Source of the DNA: Candidatus Poribacteria bacterium
Lineage (GTDB): Bacteria > Poribacteria > WGA-4E > WGA-3G
NCBI GenBank assembly: GCA_026710795.1
Contig: JAPOQK010000043.1
Location: 21,387-85,386, forward strand
Direction of reading: 5' to 3'
Length of the DNA: 64,000 nt
Shown: piece after piece, positions 29,408 through 40,648 of the stretch
Position numbering within the stretch: position 1 is the first letter of the stretch
Layout: the number at the start of each line of letters is the position of its first letter
Program-made: the position numbers and the translations under genes
Notes under the pieces: model-generated
What the model was told of the DNA's origin: nothing
Seen by the model: the letters and a program-made list of their open reading frames with translations, nothing else
Databases searched by the model: none

Positions 29408-30265
29408 TCAATCATCCTCTGATACAGGCAACACCTCACGTTCAACTTCATGCACCTTATCAGGAAAAGTCTCTCCACGAACCCACATCACAGGTTGTCC
29501 TCTATATGTTCCGTTACCTTTTGCCCATTCTGCCTGTGCACTCAAGTAATGAATCACATAACTCCTTCGAAATCGTAGACTGTGGTTGTCTGTGCTCTTA
29601 TGGAGGAGATGACTGTGAAACCAGACGACCGCACCGGGTGGCACTTCCAAAGCAACACCATCTTCATCACGTGCATCGCGTGCCAATTTGAATTCCCGCT
29701 GTTGTGATCCCTCAAGGTCATCATGTTCATGAATATCATGTTTATGGCTACCGGGGATAACATATAGACAACCGTTATCACGATCTGCAGCATCGATTGA
29801 TGTCCACGTCCCGATTGTCGTCTCGGTATTAAACCTATTTCGAAAATAGAACATGTCCTGATGCCAAGGAAAACCGAGACCGATCTTAGGTGCTTTCCAT
29901 ATAAACAAGTTGTTTATTCCAAGAATATCCGGTCCCATCAAATCAACGAGAGGGTCAGTTAGACGCGGATCACGCACGCGTACAAGAAATTCGGGGACAA
30001 AACAACTCGGATGATGTATCTTGTGCATCGCGTATATACCTTGTTCCTCTTTTTTCCCATCTCTGACAAGGGCGTTTTTATCTATATGTGCAGTCGGGAA
30101 CTTACGTTTTCCGTCCACGATTTCTTCTGCAACCTGACGAAGTCCATCGTTCTCTTCAGCGTTAAAAACATCTAAGCGAACCAGATAACCGTTTTCGTTC
30201 CAATGTGCAATTTCCTCTGTGCTCAAACCATAACGCCTTTCCACTGGCGTTGACGTTGTGTCCAT
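29408..30265 (-). CDS. Phytanoyl-CoA dioxygenase (PhyH) family protein
   Basis: FPWHQDMFYFRN...DAADRDNGCLYVIPGSHKHDIHEHDD. Confidence 0.92.
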   Translation of the reverse strand: MDTTSTPVERRYGLSTEEIAHWNENGYLVRLDVFNAEENDGLRQVAEEIVDGKRKFPTAHIDKNALVRDGKKEEQGIYAMHKIHHPSCFVPEFLVRVRDPRLTDPLVDLMGPDILGINNLFIWKAPKIGLGFPWHQDMFYFRNRFNTETTIGTWTSIDAADRDNGCLYVIPGSHKHDIHEHDDLEGSQQREFKLARDARDEDGVALEVPPGAVVWFHSHLLHKSTDNHSLRFRRSYVIHYLSAQAEWAKGNGTYRGQPVMWVRGETFPDKVHEVEREVLPVSEDD

Positions 30266-30451
30266 TTTTCATCTCCAACTTCTTATTTCTAATGTGATTA
30301 CCTTATATTCATCGATCTGATTTCAACTGCAAAGATGTTAACATCATTGAAGAATTAAGTCAAGAAAGGACTATAATCCATCATACAGATTCCTTGCATT
30401 TAAAACTTGTTTATATTATGATGTGTATATCCCGTATCAAGGAGAAAATGA

Positions 30452-31957
30452 ATGAGTTTATTGGGTATTGATGTTGGCACAACAGGATGTAAAGTCATAG
30501 CGTTCCAAGAGGATGGTGAAATCCTCGCACAGGCTTATGGGGAGTATCCGTTAATACACCCACAACCCGGTTGGTCAGAACTGGATGGAAATGTAGTTTG
30601 GGAAAAAGTATCCAACGGAATTCGCGAGGTAGCGGCACAGACAAAAGACAATCCAATTGAAGCAATCAGTGTTGCATCCCAAGGTGAAGCAGTAACACCT
30701 GTATGGGGAAACTGTGATGTCCTCGCAAATGCTATCACAACCTTTGATTCCCGCACTTTAGGTATCTGCGATGAAATACTGCAAGACATTACACCTTTAG
30801 AAGTCATGCAAATCACCGGTATGCCACCAAGTGACATACACACACTTGCAAAACTGGTATGGATACAACGAAATCAACCCGACATTTACAAAGAAGTATG
30901 GAAATTCTTCGGTTTTGAGGATTTTATTAATTTCAGACTTGGTGTGCAACCTGCTGTGGATTATTCTCTGGCAGCACGCACCATGGCATTTGACATTATC
31001 AATAAATGCTGGTCAGAAAGAATGCTTGAATTAGGAAATGTAGATGTTTCTATTTTACCTGACACAGTTCCTTCAGGAACAATCATCGGTGAAATTGGCA
31101 AAAAGGTTTCGGGTGAACTCGGTCTTCCTCAGGGAGTAGTAGTTGTTGCAGGAGGACACGATCAACCCTGTGGTGCATTGGGAGCAGGTATTATTCGCGG
31201 GGGAGAAGTCATGGATGCCACAGGAACAGTTGAGTGCATTGCACCCGCCTTCGGAGAACCTGTTGTCAACCAACAAATGATAGATGGTAATTTTTCTTGC
31301 TATCCTCATGTCGTTGAAGGTCTCTATGTAACACTTGGTTTTGTTTCAAGCGGTGGCGTTGTGCTAAGATGGTTTCGTGACACATTAGCACAAGCAGAGG
31401 TAACACACGCTACAGCAGAGAATAGAGATATTTATGATATTCTGCTTGAAGATATCCCAGATGTTCCTGGAACCGCTATGTTGCTTCCGCATTTCACAGG
31501 CTCAGGCACACCACATCTTGACTTAGAATCAAAAGGGGCGATCGTTGGGTTATCTCTTTCAACATCCAAAGGTGAACTTGTGAAGGCAATTCTTGAAGGA
31601 ATCAGCTACGAAATCAAACAAAACCTAACAATGTTGGAAGATGCTGGTGTGGAAATCAATGAAGTACGCGCAATCGGTGGTGGAGCAAAGTCCGAAAAAT
31701 GGCTGCAACTGAAAGCGGATATGTTTGGTAAAAAGGTCATTGCACTTGATATTTCGGAAGGAGTCTGTCTTGGAACAGCGATACTCGCTGGAACAGCAAT
31801 TGGCAAATATAGCTCCATAGAGGAAGCAGTTGACCTGTTAGTCAAACCACAGAAGGTGTACTATCCACGAGAAGAAATTGCACAAGAATACGATGATAAA
31901 CTGAAAGTATATCAACAGATCTATCCCGCACTACGCGGTATTAACGACCAACTGTAA
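30452..31957 (+). CDS. FGGY-family carbohydrate kinase (xylulokinase-like)
   Basis: SLLGIDVGTTGCKVIAF; GGHDQPCGALGAG; AIGGGAKSEKWLQLKADM. Confidence 0.93.
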   Translation: MSLLGIDVGTTGCKVIAFQEDGEILAQAYGEYPLIHPQPGWSELDGNVVWEKVSNGIREVAAQTKDNPIEAISVASQGEAVTPVWGNCDVLANAITTFDSRTLGICDEILQDITPLEVMQITGMPPSDIHTLAKLVWIQRNQPDIYKEVWKFFGFEDFINFRLGVQPAVDYSLAARTMAFDIINKCWSERMLELGNVDVSILPDTVPSGTIIGEIGKKVSGELGLPQGVVVVAGGHDQPCGALGAGIIRGGEVMDATGTVECIAPAFGEPVVNQQMIDGNFSCYPHVVEGLYVTLGFVSSGGVVLRWFRDTLAQAEVTHATAENRDIYDILLEDIPDVPGTAMLLPHFTGSGTPHLDLESKGAIVGLSLSTSKGELVKAILEGISYEIKQNLTMLEDAGVEINEVRAIGGGAKSEKWLQLKADMFGKKVIALDISEGVCLGTAILAGTAIGKYSSIEEAVDLLVKPQKVYYPREEIAQEYDDKLKVYQQIYPALRGINDQL

Positions 31958-31958
31958 T

Positions 31959-32912
31959 ATGAAGACAACTGTTGTAGGAATAGACATCGGAGGAACGAAA
32001 CTCGCAACCGTTGTTGCCAACGATTCTGGTGATATACTCAGCAAAATTAGAAAACCTACTCAGGCAGAAAAAGGTCCTGAATATATCATCCAACTTCTGT
32101 TCGAGATGATAAATGAAACAGTTGCACAAGCAGGACTGAAACAGAATGCTATTTCAGCAATCGGTGTCAGTTGTGGAGGTCCATTAGATACAAAAACTGG
32201 GATCGTCTATTCTCCACCCAATTTACCCGGTTGGAATTCGTTTCCACTCAAAGCAAGACTTGAATCTGAGTATAATATTCCTGCTACTATCGAAAACGAT
32301 GCGAATGCAAGTGCGCTTGCAGAGTATCGGTTCGGAGGTGGAAAAGGTTATGATGCTGTGCTATATATGACTGTGAGTACGGGAATCGGTGGTGGTATCG
32401 TCATAAATGGAAATGTATATCACGGGGCAAATGACAGTGCTGGAGAAGTCGGTCACCAAATTCTATTACCTGATGGACCTTTGTGTGGATGTGGAAAACA
32501 GGGATGTCTTGAGGCATTATGTTCAGGACCAGCAATTGCACGTCGTGCTAAAGAAGCAATTCAGAAGGAATCAAATACAGAAATTCTTGCTCTTGCAAAC
32601 GGGTGTATAGATTCAGTGAAATCTGAACATGTTCTGGAAGCAGCTCGTAAGGATGATACATTAGCACTGAGATTAATTGACGAAACAGCATATTATATGG
32701 GGTGGGGCATAGCAAATCTTGTTAACATATTGAACCCGGACATAGTGTTATTGGGAACGATTGCAATCGCTGCGGGAGATCTTCTCCTTGTACCTATCCG
32801 AAAATATGTATCATCCTTTGCCATGGCGCGTCCTGTTGAAGCAGTCAAGATTATGCCAGCACAGTTGGGTGATAAATTAGGAGATCTTGCTGCCATCGCA
32901 TTAGTCGTGTAA
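31959..32912 (+). CDS. ROK family sugar kinase/regulator
   Basis: VVGIDIGGTKLATVV; GEVGHQILLPDGPLCGCGKQGCLEALCSG ROK zinc motif. Confidence 0.95.
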   Translation: MKTTVVGIDIGGTKLATVVANDSGDILSKIRKPTQAEKGPEYIIQLLFEMINETVAQAGLKQNAISAIGVSCGGPLDTKTGIVYSPPNLPGWNSFPLKARLESEYNIPATIENDANASALAEYRFGGGKGYDAVLYMTVSTGIGGGIVINGNVYHGANDSAGEVGHQILLPDGPLCGCGKQGCLEALCSGPAIARRAKEAIQKESNTEILALANGCIDSVKSEHVLEAARKDDTLALRLIDETAYYMGWGIANLVNILNPDIVLLGTIAIAAGDLLLVPIRKYVSSFAMARPVEAVKIMPAQLGDKLGDLAAIALVV

Positions 32913-32943
32913 GATAATATGAGTTGATTGGAGTATAAACGGA

Positions 32944-33507
32944 ATGGAGAGAATCCAAAAATATATTTCGCACCTACAAGGTGTTTTGGAACGCCTAAAA
33001 CTTGAAGATGTGCGTCAATCCATAGATGTAATTATGGATGCCTACCATGCTGACAAGCAGATATTCGTTTTAGGCAATGGTGGAAGTGCATCTACAGCAT
33101 CACACATAGCATGTGATTTAGGAAAAGGTACAAGTATTGAAGGTAAACCACGTTTTAGAGTCATCAGTTTAACTGATAACGTAGCAACAATGACTGCTTG
33201 GTCTAATGATGTATCCTACGAAGATGTATTCGTGGAACAACTGAAAAACCTTGTAAATCCTGGTGATGTCGTAATAGGAATCAGCGCAAGTGGTAACTCA
33301 GAAAACATAATCCGAGCAATGCTTTACGCATCAGAAATAGGTTGTCCGACAATTGGGTGGAGCGGATTTGGTGGTGGAAAGTTAGCAACGATTTGCGATG
33401 TAAATGTTGTTGTTGACAGCAATCAGTATGGACCTGTTGAGGATGTACACCTTATTTTAAACCATATTGTGCATGCTTGGATTAAAGAAGAATTCATATC
33501 AACATAA
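32944..33507 (+). CDS. SIS-domain protein, GmhA-like sedoheptulose-7-phosphate isomerase
   Basis: QIFVLGNGGSASTASHIACDLGKG; VIGISASGNSENIIRAM. Confidence 0.88.
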   Translation: MERIQKYISHLQGVLERLKLEDVRQSIDVIMDAYHADKQIFVLGNGGSASTASHIACDLGKGTSIEGKPRFRVISLTDNVATMTAWSNDVSYEDVFVEQLKNLVNPGDVVIGISASGNSENIIRAMLYASEIGCPTIGWSGFGGGKLATICDVNVVVDSNQYGPVEDVHLILNHIVHAWIKEEFIST

Positions 33508-33561
33508 ATGTTTCCTTATACCGCAGAATACTATTCTATATATAAAATAGCGATGAAGTTC

Positions 33562-33590
33562 TTGACACCTCAACAGTCTTAAGATATACT
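33562..33590 (+). promoter_or_regulatory. Sigma70-like promoter upstream of NfeD/flotillin cluster
   Basis: TTGACA (33562-33567), 17-bp spacer, TATACT (33585-33590). Confidence 0.55.
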
Positions 33591-33660
33591 TATAGCACAA
33601 GATATACAACAAAAAAGTACAAAATGAAGTGCCATAGTGATCAATCTGGAGTGAGAAAAA

Positions 33661-35199
33661 ATGATACGCAAGAGAAATCTACTATTCTATACGCTCCACA
33701 TAATTTTCTTCTTATCCCCGATAGCAAGTATATTCGCTCAGGATTCTGCTTTAGTGTACGTTCTGGATATTCGCACGGAAATTGGAGGCGGAGTTAGTTC
33801 ATATATCATGAAAGGTATCCAGAAGGCAGAGTCGGCAAAGGCAGATGCTATAATCTTTGATGTGGATACACCCGGTGGAAAAGTTGATTCTGCAGTCAAG
33901 ATTATTAGATTGATTCAAGATACGAAAATACCTACTATTGCTTTTGTAAATCGACAAGCTATCTCAGCGGGAGCTATGATATCTGCTGCATGCACGCAGA
34001 TCGTGATGACATCGGGGGCAACCATTGGTGATTCTGAGCCAGTTGACTCGCGAGGTAATGAGGTAAGTGAGAAAATCGTCTCCTATATTCGAGGCACCAT
34101 ACGTTCAACTGCAGAACGTCAAGGAAGAAATCCGGACATTGCAGAGGCAATGGTAGACAAAAGACTTTTCCTTGTCCGATTAAAAAATGGGGATATTATT
34201 AAATTGCGTCCCGAGGAATACATGAATGAACAGGATGCTGGAACACAGATGGAGATCCTCTGTGCAGAGGGTGAACTACTTAACCTAACGACACGACAAG
34301 CCCTTGATTACGGGTTTGTAGATGCACAAGCTGAAACTATATCTGAGCTGCTTGCCCAATATCAGATCGTTGAAGTAGATGAAAGGTATAGAGATGATAA
34401 AGATGATGCTGTGCTGATGGCACTTACAGGAGAAGGCATCATAAATAAACAGGAAGAACTAAGTGTTAATAGGGTCACACCAATAAAATCTTTAGAAAAT
34501 GCACAAATAACAAAATTTGTTGTTACCCTTGCCGATCGTGTCGTCTTCTTTATTACAAGTCCATACATCAGTGCCTTTCTACTATCGTTAGGTGGACTCG
34601 GACTCTTTGTTGAAATTCGGACACCAGGTTTCGGTATACCTGGATTTCTCGGTCTAATGTTCATCGGTTTATTCTTTGGTGGACACATGTTGAACCAAAT
34701 ATCTTATGCATGGGTGCCACTCATCTTTGTAGTAGGATTAGCATTAATTGTCTTAGAGGTATTTGTTATTCCCGGTTTTGGAATTGCTGGAATACTCGGA
34801 TTAATTATGATGCTTGGTAGTATTTTTTATGTGTTTTTTCAAAGTACAGATGATGTCAATATGGCACTCCTCTGGCTTTCTGTTTCAGTAATACTAACCT
34901 CTGTATTAGCAATTCTTGCCACAATCTTTCTGCCAAAATCTGCTCCATTCCAACGATTCGCACTATCCACAGTGATGAGTACCGATCTCGGTTACCACTC
35001 TGCTGGAATTGACGATTTTGAAAGTTACCTTGGTAAAACAGGTGTTGCATTAACACCTTTACGTCCCGCAGGTACAGCAAGAATAGATAATAAGCGATTG
35101 GATGTTGTCACGGTCGGTGACTTCATCGCACAAAATACACCTGTTAAGGTCGCAGAAGTTGAAGGATCGAAAATATCGGTTGAAGCTCTTGAAGAATAG
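33661..35199 (+). CDS. NfeD family protein with ClpP-class serine protease domain
   Basis: AIIFDVDTPGGKVDSAVKI; AISAGAMISAACTQIVM; C-terminal NfeD OB domain. Confidence 0.9.
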   Translation: MIRKRNLLFYTLHIIFFLSPIASIFAQDSALVYVLDIRTEIGGGVSSYIMKGIQKAESAKADAIIFDVDTPGGKVDSAVKIIRLIQDTKIPTIAFVNRQAISAGAMISAACTQIVMTSGATIGDSEPVDSRGNEVSEKIVSYIRGTIRSTAERQGRNPDIAEAMVDKRLFLVRLKNGDIIKLRPEEYMNEQDAGTQMEILCAEGELLNLTTRQALDYGFVDAQAETISELLAQYQIVEVDERYRDDKDDAVLMALTGEGIINKQEELSVNRVTPIKSLENAQITKFVVTLADRVVFFITSPYISAFLLSLGGLGLFVEIRTPGFGIPGFLGLMFIGLFFGGHMLNQISYAWVPLIFVVGLALIVLEVFVIPGFGIAGILGLIMMLGSIFYVFFQSTDDVNMALLWLSVSVILTSVLAILATIFLPKSAPFQRFALSTVMSTDLGYHSAGIDDFESYLGKTGVALTPLRPAGTARIDNKRLDVVTVGDFIAQNTPVKVAEVEGSKISVEALEE

Positions 35200-35234
35200 G
35201 AATATATTATAAACTTTCGGAGGTTATATCAATC

Positions 35235-35714
35235 ATGTGGGTACCAACTGTTCTTATTGCACTCGGAATACTATTAGTGTTTGTCGAGATTTTACTTCTC
35301 CCAGGGTTTGGTGCGGCAGGTATTCCGGGAGTAATAATATTCTGTGTTGGAATTGGTATGATCTGGGCGAGATCAAGCGTGACTACTGCCCTTATCTATA
35401 CAAGTGTTGCTTTGATTTTCGTTATACCGATATCTATAATCGGTCTGTCGTTACTTCGTGAATCCCCTATTGGTAAAAGTTTTATACTGAGTGCTTCCGA
35501 GAAAAGTGAGGATGGTTTTCAAGCAGCACCACAAGAATTAACAGCACTTGTCGGAAAGTCTGGAAAGACGGTCACACCGCTTCGTCCCGCGGGTGTTGCC
35601 CTAATCAATGGTCAACGGGTTGATATTGTTACACAGGGAGAGTTTGTCGCACCGGAAACTGAAGTTGAAGTGATATTAGTTGAAGGCAGTCGTGTAGTCG
35701 TCCGAAGTTTATAA
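35235..35714 (+). CDS. Short NfeD-like membrane protein
   Basis: LLPGFGAAGIPGVIIFCVGIGMIW; C-terminal GKSGKTVTPLRPAGVALINGQRVDIVTQGEFV OB fold. Confidence 0.88.
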   Translation: MWVPTVLIALGILLVFVEILLLPGFGAAGIPGVIIFCVGIGMIWARSSVTTALIYTSVALIFVIPISIIGLSLLRESPIGKSFILSASEKSEDGFQAAPQELTALVGKSGKTVTPLRPAGVALINGQRVDIVTQGEFVAPETEVEVILVEGSRVVVRSL

Positions 35715-35771
35715 ATAATCAAATTAAAAGTTATGTTTTAATAACAAACCTAAAACAATAGGAGATTCGAT

Positions 35772-36686
35772 ATGGGAGAACTTACAGTAGTTCCAATAAT
35801 CGCTGTCATTACACTCATTGTAATCTTTATGTTCTTTTGGTTCGTCCCAGTCGGGCTTTGGATTGCTGCTGTTGCAGCTGGTGCCCCGTTACGCATTTCT
35901 GAACTTATTGGAATGCGTTTGAGACGAGTCAATCCGAACATTATAGTCAAGGCATTAATTAGTGGACATAAAGCTGGATTAACAGTAGCAACAACCGAAT
36001 TGGAGGCACACTACCTTGCTGGTGGTAATATTTTGAATGTTGTGAGTGCACTCATCGCGGCTGATAAAGCTAAAATTGATCTTACTTTTCAAAGGTCATC
36101 TGCTATAGATCTTGCTGGAAGAGATGTATTTGAAGCCGTACAAGTTAGTGTTAATCCGCGCGTCATTACTACATCAAGAATTAGTGCACTTGCACTTGAT
36201 GGTGTAGAACTGATCGCAACTGTCAAGATTACTGTCCGAACCAATATCAACCGACTCGTCGGTGGTGCTGGTGAAGAAACGATTATCGCTCGGGTTGGAG
36301 AGGGAATCATCAGTGCAATCGGTGCTTCAGAAACCTACGAGGATGTGCTTGAAAACCCGGATATTATTTCCAAAACAGTGTTAGATCGTGGTCTTGATGC
36401 TGGTACCGCTTTTGAAATTTTATCAATTGATATTGCAGATGTAAACGTAGGTAAAAATATTGGTGCGGAACTTCAAGCTGAACAAGCAGAAGCTGATCTT
36501 GTTGTTGCACAGGCAAAGGCAGAAGAACGACGGGCACTCGCAGTGGCACGGAAACAGCAGATGACCGCAAACGTACAGGAGATGCGCGCTAAAGTTGTTG
36601 AGGCAGAAGCTACTGTCCCGCGGGCACTTGCTACCGCATTTCGTGAAGGTAATTTAAATATCTCACCTATGACAGAAGGAGAATAA
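35772..36686 (+). CDS. floA: Flotillin-like protein FloA
   Basis: [51 protein letters not shown] region; [24 protein letters not shown]. Confidence 0.92.
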   Translation: MGELTVVPIIAVITLIVIFMFFWFVPVGLWIAAVAAGAPLRISELIGMRLRRVNPNIIVKALISGHKAGLTVATTELEAHYLAGGNILNVVSALIAADKAKIDLTFQRSSAIDLAGRDVFEAVQVSVNPRVITTSRISALALDGVELIATVKITVRTNINRLVGGAGEETIIARVGEGIISAIGASETYEDVLENPDIISKTVLDRGLDAGTAFEILSIDIADVNVGKNIGAELQAEQAEADLVVAQAKAEERRALAVARKQQMTANVQEMRAKVVEAEATVPRALATAFREGNLNISPMTEGE

Positions 36687-36688
36687 GC

Positions 36689-37720
36689 ATGGAACCAGTT
36701 TTACTTGCGATCATTGCTGTCTGTATTTTATTATTCCTAATTGTTATTGCTTGGTTAGTACCGCTCGGTTTGTGGATTACAGCAATTGCTGCTGGTGTAA
36801 AGGTCGGTATTTTCGATCTTGTTGCTATGCGTTTGCGCCGTGTCCCTCCAACCGCGATTGTTGAACCTCAAATTAATGCTACTAAAGCTGGGTTAACCCT
36901 TTCACTTGACGACCTTGAAGCGCATTTTCTCGCAGGTGGGCGCGTAGGAAGCGTTGTCGCAGCACTCATTGCTGCAGATAAAGCAAATATCCTACTTGAT
37001 TTTGCACAAGCTGCCGCTATCGATTTGGCGGGAAGAGATGTCCTACAAGCTGTTCAAGTGAGTGTGACCCCAGAAATCATTGATATACCTGCACAAGAGG
37101 ATGCGAACACAGGTATTACTGCCGTTGCGCGTGATGGAATCCAACTCATTGTTAAAGCACGCGTCACTGTCAGAGCAAACATTGACCGCCTCGTCGGTGG
37201 GGCAACAGAAGACACAATTCGTGCCAGAGTAGGAGAAGGGATTATTACGACAATCGGCTCTTCAGCCAACCACAAGCAGGTGTTGGAAAATCCTGTGAGA
37301 ATATCTGAAACAGTACTTGAAAAAGGACTTGAGGCAGGTACTGCATTTGAGATTTTGTCTATTGATATCGCTGATATCAATGTCGGTGAGAACGTTGGTG
37401 CAAAACTACAGACTGATCAGGCAGAAGCTGAACTCAAGATCGCACGCGCAAAAGCTGAGGAACAACGCGCACGGGCAGAGGCTGAAGAGGAAGAAAACAA
37501 GGCTCTTGTAGAGGAGATGACTGTCAAGTTGATTGAGGAGGAAGCAGAAATTCCACTTTCCATTTCAGACTCATTCAATTCGGAAAGTATGAGTGTAATG
37601 GATTACTACACGCTCCGCAATATTCTCGCAGATACAGAAATGCGTCAATCTATCGCTTCGCCAGGTGGCACTGAGGACAAAGACACAACACGTTCTTCAC
37701 ATTCTCTCGGACTTTCATAG
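36689..37720 (+). CDS. floA: Second flotillin-like protein FloA (tandem paralogue)
   Basis: [46 protein letters not shown]; directly follows the first copy. Confidence 0.9.
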   Translation: MEPVLLAIIAVCILLFLIVIAWLVPLGLWITAIAAGVKVGIFDLVAMRLRRVPPTAIVEPQINATKAGLTLSLDDLEAHFLAGGRVGSVVAALIAADKANILLDFAQAAAIDLAGRDVLQAVQVSVTPEIIDIPAQEDANTGITAVARDGIQLIVKARVTVRANIDRLVGGATEDTIRARVGEGIITTIGSSANHKQVLENPVRISETVLEKGLEAGTAFEILSIDIADINVGENVGAKLQTDQAEAELKIARAKAEEQRARAEAEEEENKALVEEMTVKLIEEEAEIPLSISDSFNSESMSVMDYYTLRNILADTEMRQSIASPGGTEDKDTTRSSHSLGLS

Positions 37721-37738
37721 ATAGGTCTAAAGGAGAAA

Positions 37739-38206
37739 ATGATGGATTTTGATATACAAACGATAATTGCAATTGTCGTTGGAATTCTATTTCTAATCTT
37801 CGGGGGAGCACGTCGACGTAAGACCGAACAAACTGCATCCCCTCCACCTCAAAACAATCCTGAGATTGAAGTGCAACCCGATAGTGAAGTTGTGTTGCCA
37901 CCCTTTATGCAGAACTTTGAGGAATTTCCCGATGAAACAGAATTAGCAGAGGAAGTTGTAAATAATGAGGCAGAAGATGCACTGATGGTAACAGAACAAT
38001 CTGAACCTGAAACGGTTCAAGAACCTACTCCTGAGAGAAAACCTGTGGTACCCCCACCTGTTCCAGCGGATTCACCTACTCGTTTACCAACAAGACCATT
38101 GCCATCAACTTCCTTGCTTGATCTCTCACCGGATACATTTCGGCAAGGGATCATTCTTTCTGAAATATTGGGTAAACCTAAGACACTCAGATCACGGAGA
38201 CGGTAG
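37739..38206 (+). CDS. Hypothetical membrane-anchored protein
   Basis: Short N-terminal TM, acidic/proline-rich linker; co-directional with floA genes. Confidence 0.6.
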   Translation: MMDFDIQTIIAIVVGILFLIFGGARRRKTEQTASPPPQNNPEIEVQPDSEVVLPPFMQNFEEFPDETELAEEVVNNEAEDALMVTEQSEPETVQEPTPERKPVVPPPVPADSPTRLPTRPLPSTSLLDLSPDTFRQGIILSEILGKPKTLRSRRR

Positions 38207-38239
38207 AATTGTCAAATGTCTACTTTACAAGTTTTTATT

Positions 38240-38274
38240 GTAGGTTGGGTTGAGCGTAATGAAACCCAACCTAC
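38240..38274. repeat. Palindromic repeat GTAGGTTGGGTT/AACCCAACCTAC
   Basis: 12-bp perfect inverted repeat, spacer GAGCGTAATG-like. Confidence 0.75.
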
Positions 38275-38498
38275 GTTACCATTATATGATCTTAACGTAT
38301 GTGATGTCGTGGGTCAAAATATAGAAAACTAAATAATCTTGTTTTACCATTGTTGGTTGTTGGAATTTATCTGTAGGAGCTGATCAACCATTGGATCGCT
38401 CCTATCAAAACACGCCAGAAAATGATACCATATAAATTAGAATGGTATCAATAATCCTGCTAATCTCCTGTCATCAGAATCAAATCGCTTCAAGTAAT

Positions 38499-40646
38499 AT
38501 GTACCGTCGCATTTTTCAGTTTTCTATAATACCTTTCTTATTTCTGATTTTATCCAACTGTTCCCAAAACACCCCTGAGGAATCAACACAACCAGCAACA
38601 ATTGACATTGAGATACCTCCTTATGCCCGATTCCTCAAGGGAATTAGTATATGTCTGGATCCCGGTCATGGTGGTCAAGGACATATTCCAGGTTATAAAC
38701 GCGGTCCAACCGGACTTCGTGAAGCTGAAATAAACCTAAAAGTAGCCTTCTATCTAAAAGAGTTATTGGAACAAGCGGAAGTTACCGTAGTTATGACGCG
38801 CATTGACAATTCTTATGTCAGCCTTGCGAAACGGAGTCAAATAGCCAACGAAAACGGTGTGGATTTCTTCATATCAATACACCATAACGGTCTTGATAAT
38901 AGCCCCAAAACAAATTATTCATCAACATGGTATCATGGCGATGCAGATGAATCCCGAACAAGTTTAGACCTGGCGCGATACGTTCATCAGGGGGTTACTG
39001 ATGCCCTTCGATTACCTAATACGACAGCAACGGGACTCTATTCTGACAAACTTGTTGTTGCATCCGGTTTCGGTGTTCTCAGACTAACAGAATGTCCTGC
39101 AATAGTATGTGAAGCATCATTCTATACCAACCCAGAGGAGGAGGCAAGGCTAAAAAATGATGAATACCTTAAAAGAGAGGCTTACGGATATTTGCTTGGA
39201 ATAGCACGTTATGCTGAAGCGGGTTTTCCGAAAGGTATTCTCTTATCACCAGAGAATGAATCTGTTATAAAAACAAAAACACCGACAATCAAGATTCAGG
39301 TGATGGATGGTATACATGAACGTGGTGTGTGGATACTCAAACGACAGCAGGTGTTCACTAACAGTATACAAGTAAAAATTGATAATGTAATTGTTCCGTT
39401 TCAATATGACCGCGACACGGATGTTATTACTGTGGACAATCTAAAGCCACTGTCAAACGGTATCCATTATATTCAAACAGACCTTGTTAATTATTACGGT
39501 AATCATAGTCTTCCAAAGCCACAACAGTTTAAGGTCGCACCACCAGCGACAGATTTACAGCTAAACGCATGGACAGAAACGCTTCCCTATGATGGAAAAA
39601 GTTATGTTGGAATCACTGTAAATGCGCTTGACGCTGATGGACTACCGATTGCAGATGGTGAACTAATTACCGCAAAAACATCCAACGGCACCCTCAAGAA
39701 TACAGAGAATTTATCAAAAAACGGCACATCACGATTCTATCTGGATGCCCCTGAAAAACAAGGTGTTGCAACGGTAGTAGCATCTTACGGACAAACAAAC
39801 AAATCAATAAAAATCCGTTTCGCAGACATTGCGAATGCCATTATACAAGGTAAAGTAACTGACGCTGATACACGCACGCCAATTGTTAATGTTGAATTAC
39901 GTGTCGATCCAGCGTTAAGCACAATGACAGACGTTGAGGGACACTACTTCATCCAATACGAACCTACTATAAAAAACCAAGATGAAATAACACTATCCAT
40001 TTCAAAACCGGGATATTATCCAGACCAACACAAAATAAGGTGTGAACGGAATAAAACAACAATAGTCAACACGGAACTGTATGCAATCGCTGACGGTGCA
40101 TTCTCAAAAACCGTGCTTGTGCTTGACACTGAAACAGATACACCCAAATCCCGTGAACTCATCACACTGTTGAAGGAGATGTTAGAACTTGCTGGAGCAA
40201 AGGTTTATAACATTCATACAGCAGGACGAAAAATAAATAGTAAAACACGGATTCAGACAGTCAACAAAATCAAAGATGAAGGATACTACCTACAAATCAA
40301 CCATACTCCTGAACGTAAAGGTAAATCACCAGTTGTAGCAAAACACAACCGGGGCAACCAAGGAACTGAGACTTTTCAAAAGCGGATCCTTGAACAATTC
40401 AACACGAATCTCTTTGAAACACCGATTGTCACCGTTCAAGACAGAGAAACACCTATTATCCAACAGACAAACAAACTTGCGATGACACTCGAGATTCGAT
40501 CCTTAGATAATTCTGAAACTACTGCAATGAAAGAAGCAACAGCAGTTTTCGTTGGGGCATGGCTTTATTTAAAAGAGGAAACAGAGATTGATGCGGAAAA
40601 ACTGAAACGTTTTATGTTATACCTTAACCAGACGCGAGGTGATTAA
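38499..40646 (+). CDS. N-acetylmuramoyl-L-alanine amidase lipoprotein with carboxypeptidase-regulatory-like domain
   Basis: ICLDPGHGGQGHIPGYKRGPTGLREAEINLKVAFYLKELLEQAEVTVVMTR; lipobox LILSNCS; start trimmed. Confidence 0.92.
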   Translation: MYRRIFQFSIIPFLFLILSNCSQNTPEESTQPATIDIEIPPYARFLKGISICLDPGHGGQGHIPGYKRGPTGLREAEINLKVAFYLKELLEQAEVTVVMTRIDNSYVSLAKRSQIANENGVDFFISIHHNGLDNSPKTNYSSTWYHGDADESRTSLDLARYVHQGVTDALRLPNTTATGLYSDKLVVASGFGVLRLTECPAIVCEASFYTNPEEEARLKNDEYLKREAYGYLLGIARYAEAGFPKGILLSPENESVIKTKTPTIKIQVMDGIHERGVWILKRQQVFTNSIQVKIDNVIVPFQYDRDTDVITVDNLKPLSNGIHYIQTDLVNYYGNHSLPKPQQFKVAPPATDLQLNAWTETLPYDGKSYVGITVNALDADGLPIADGELITAKTSNGTLKNTENLSKNGTSRFYLDAPEKQGVATVVASYGQTNKSIKIRFADIANAIIQGKVTDADTRTPIVNVELRVDPALSTMTDVEGHYFIQYEPTIKNQDEITLSISKPGYYPDQHKIRCERNKTTIVNTELYAIADGAFSKTVLVLDTETDTPKSRELITLLKEMLELAGAKVYNIHTAGRKINSKTRIQTVNKIKDEGYYLQINHTPERKGKSPVVAKHNRGNQGTETFQKRILEQFNTNLFETPIVTVQDRETPIIQQTNKLAMTLEIRSLDNSETTAMKEATAVFVGAWLYLKEETEIDAEKLKRFMLYLNQTRGD

Positions 40647-40648
40647 GA

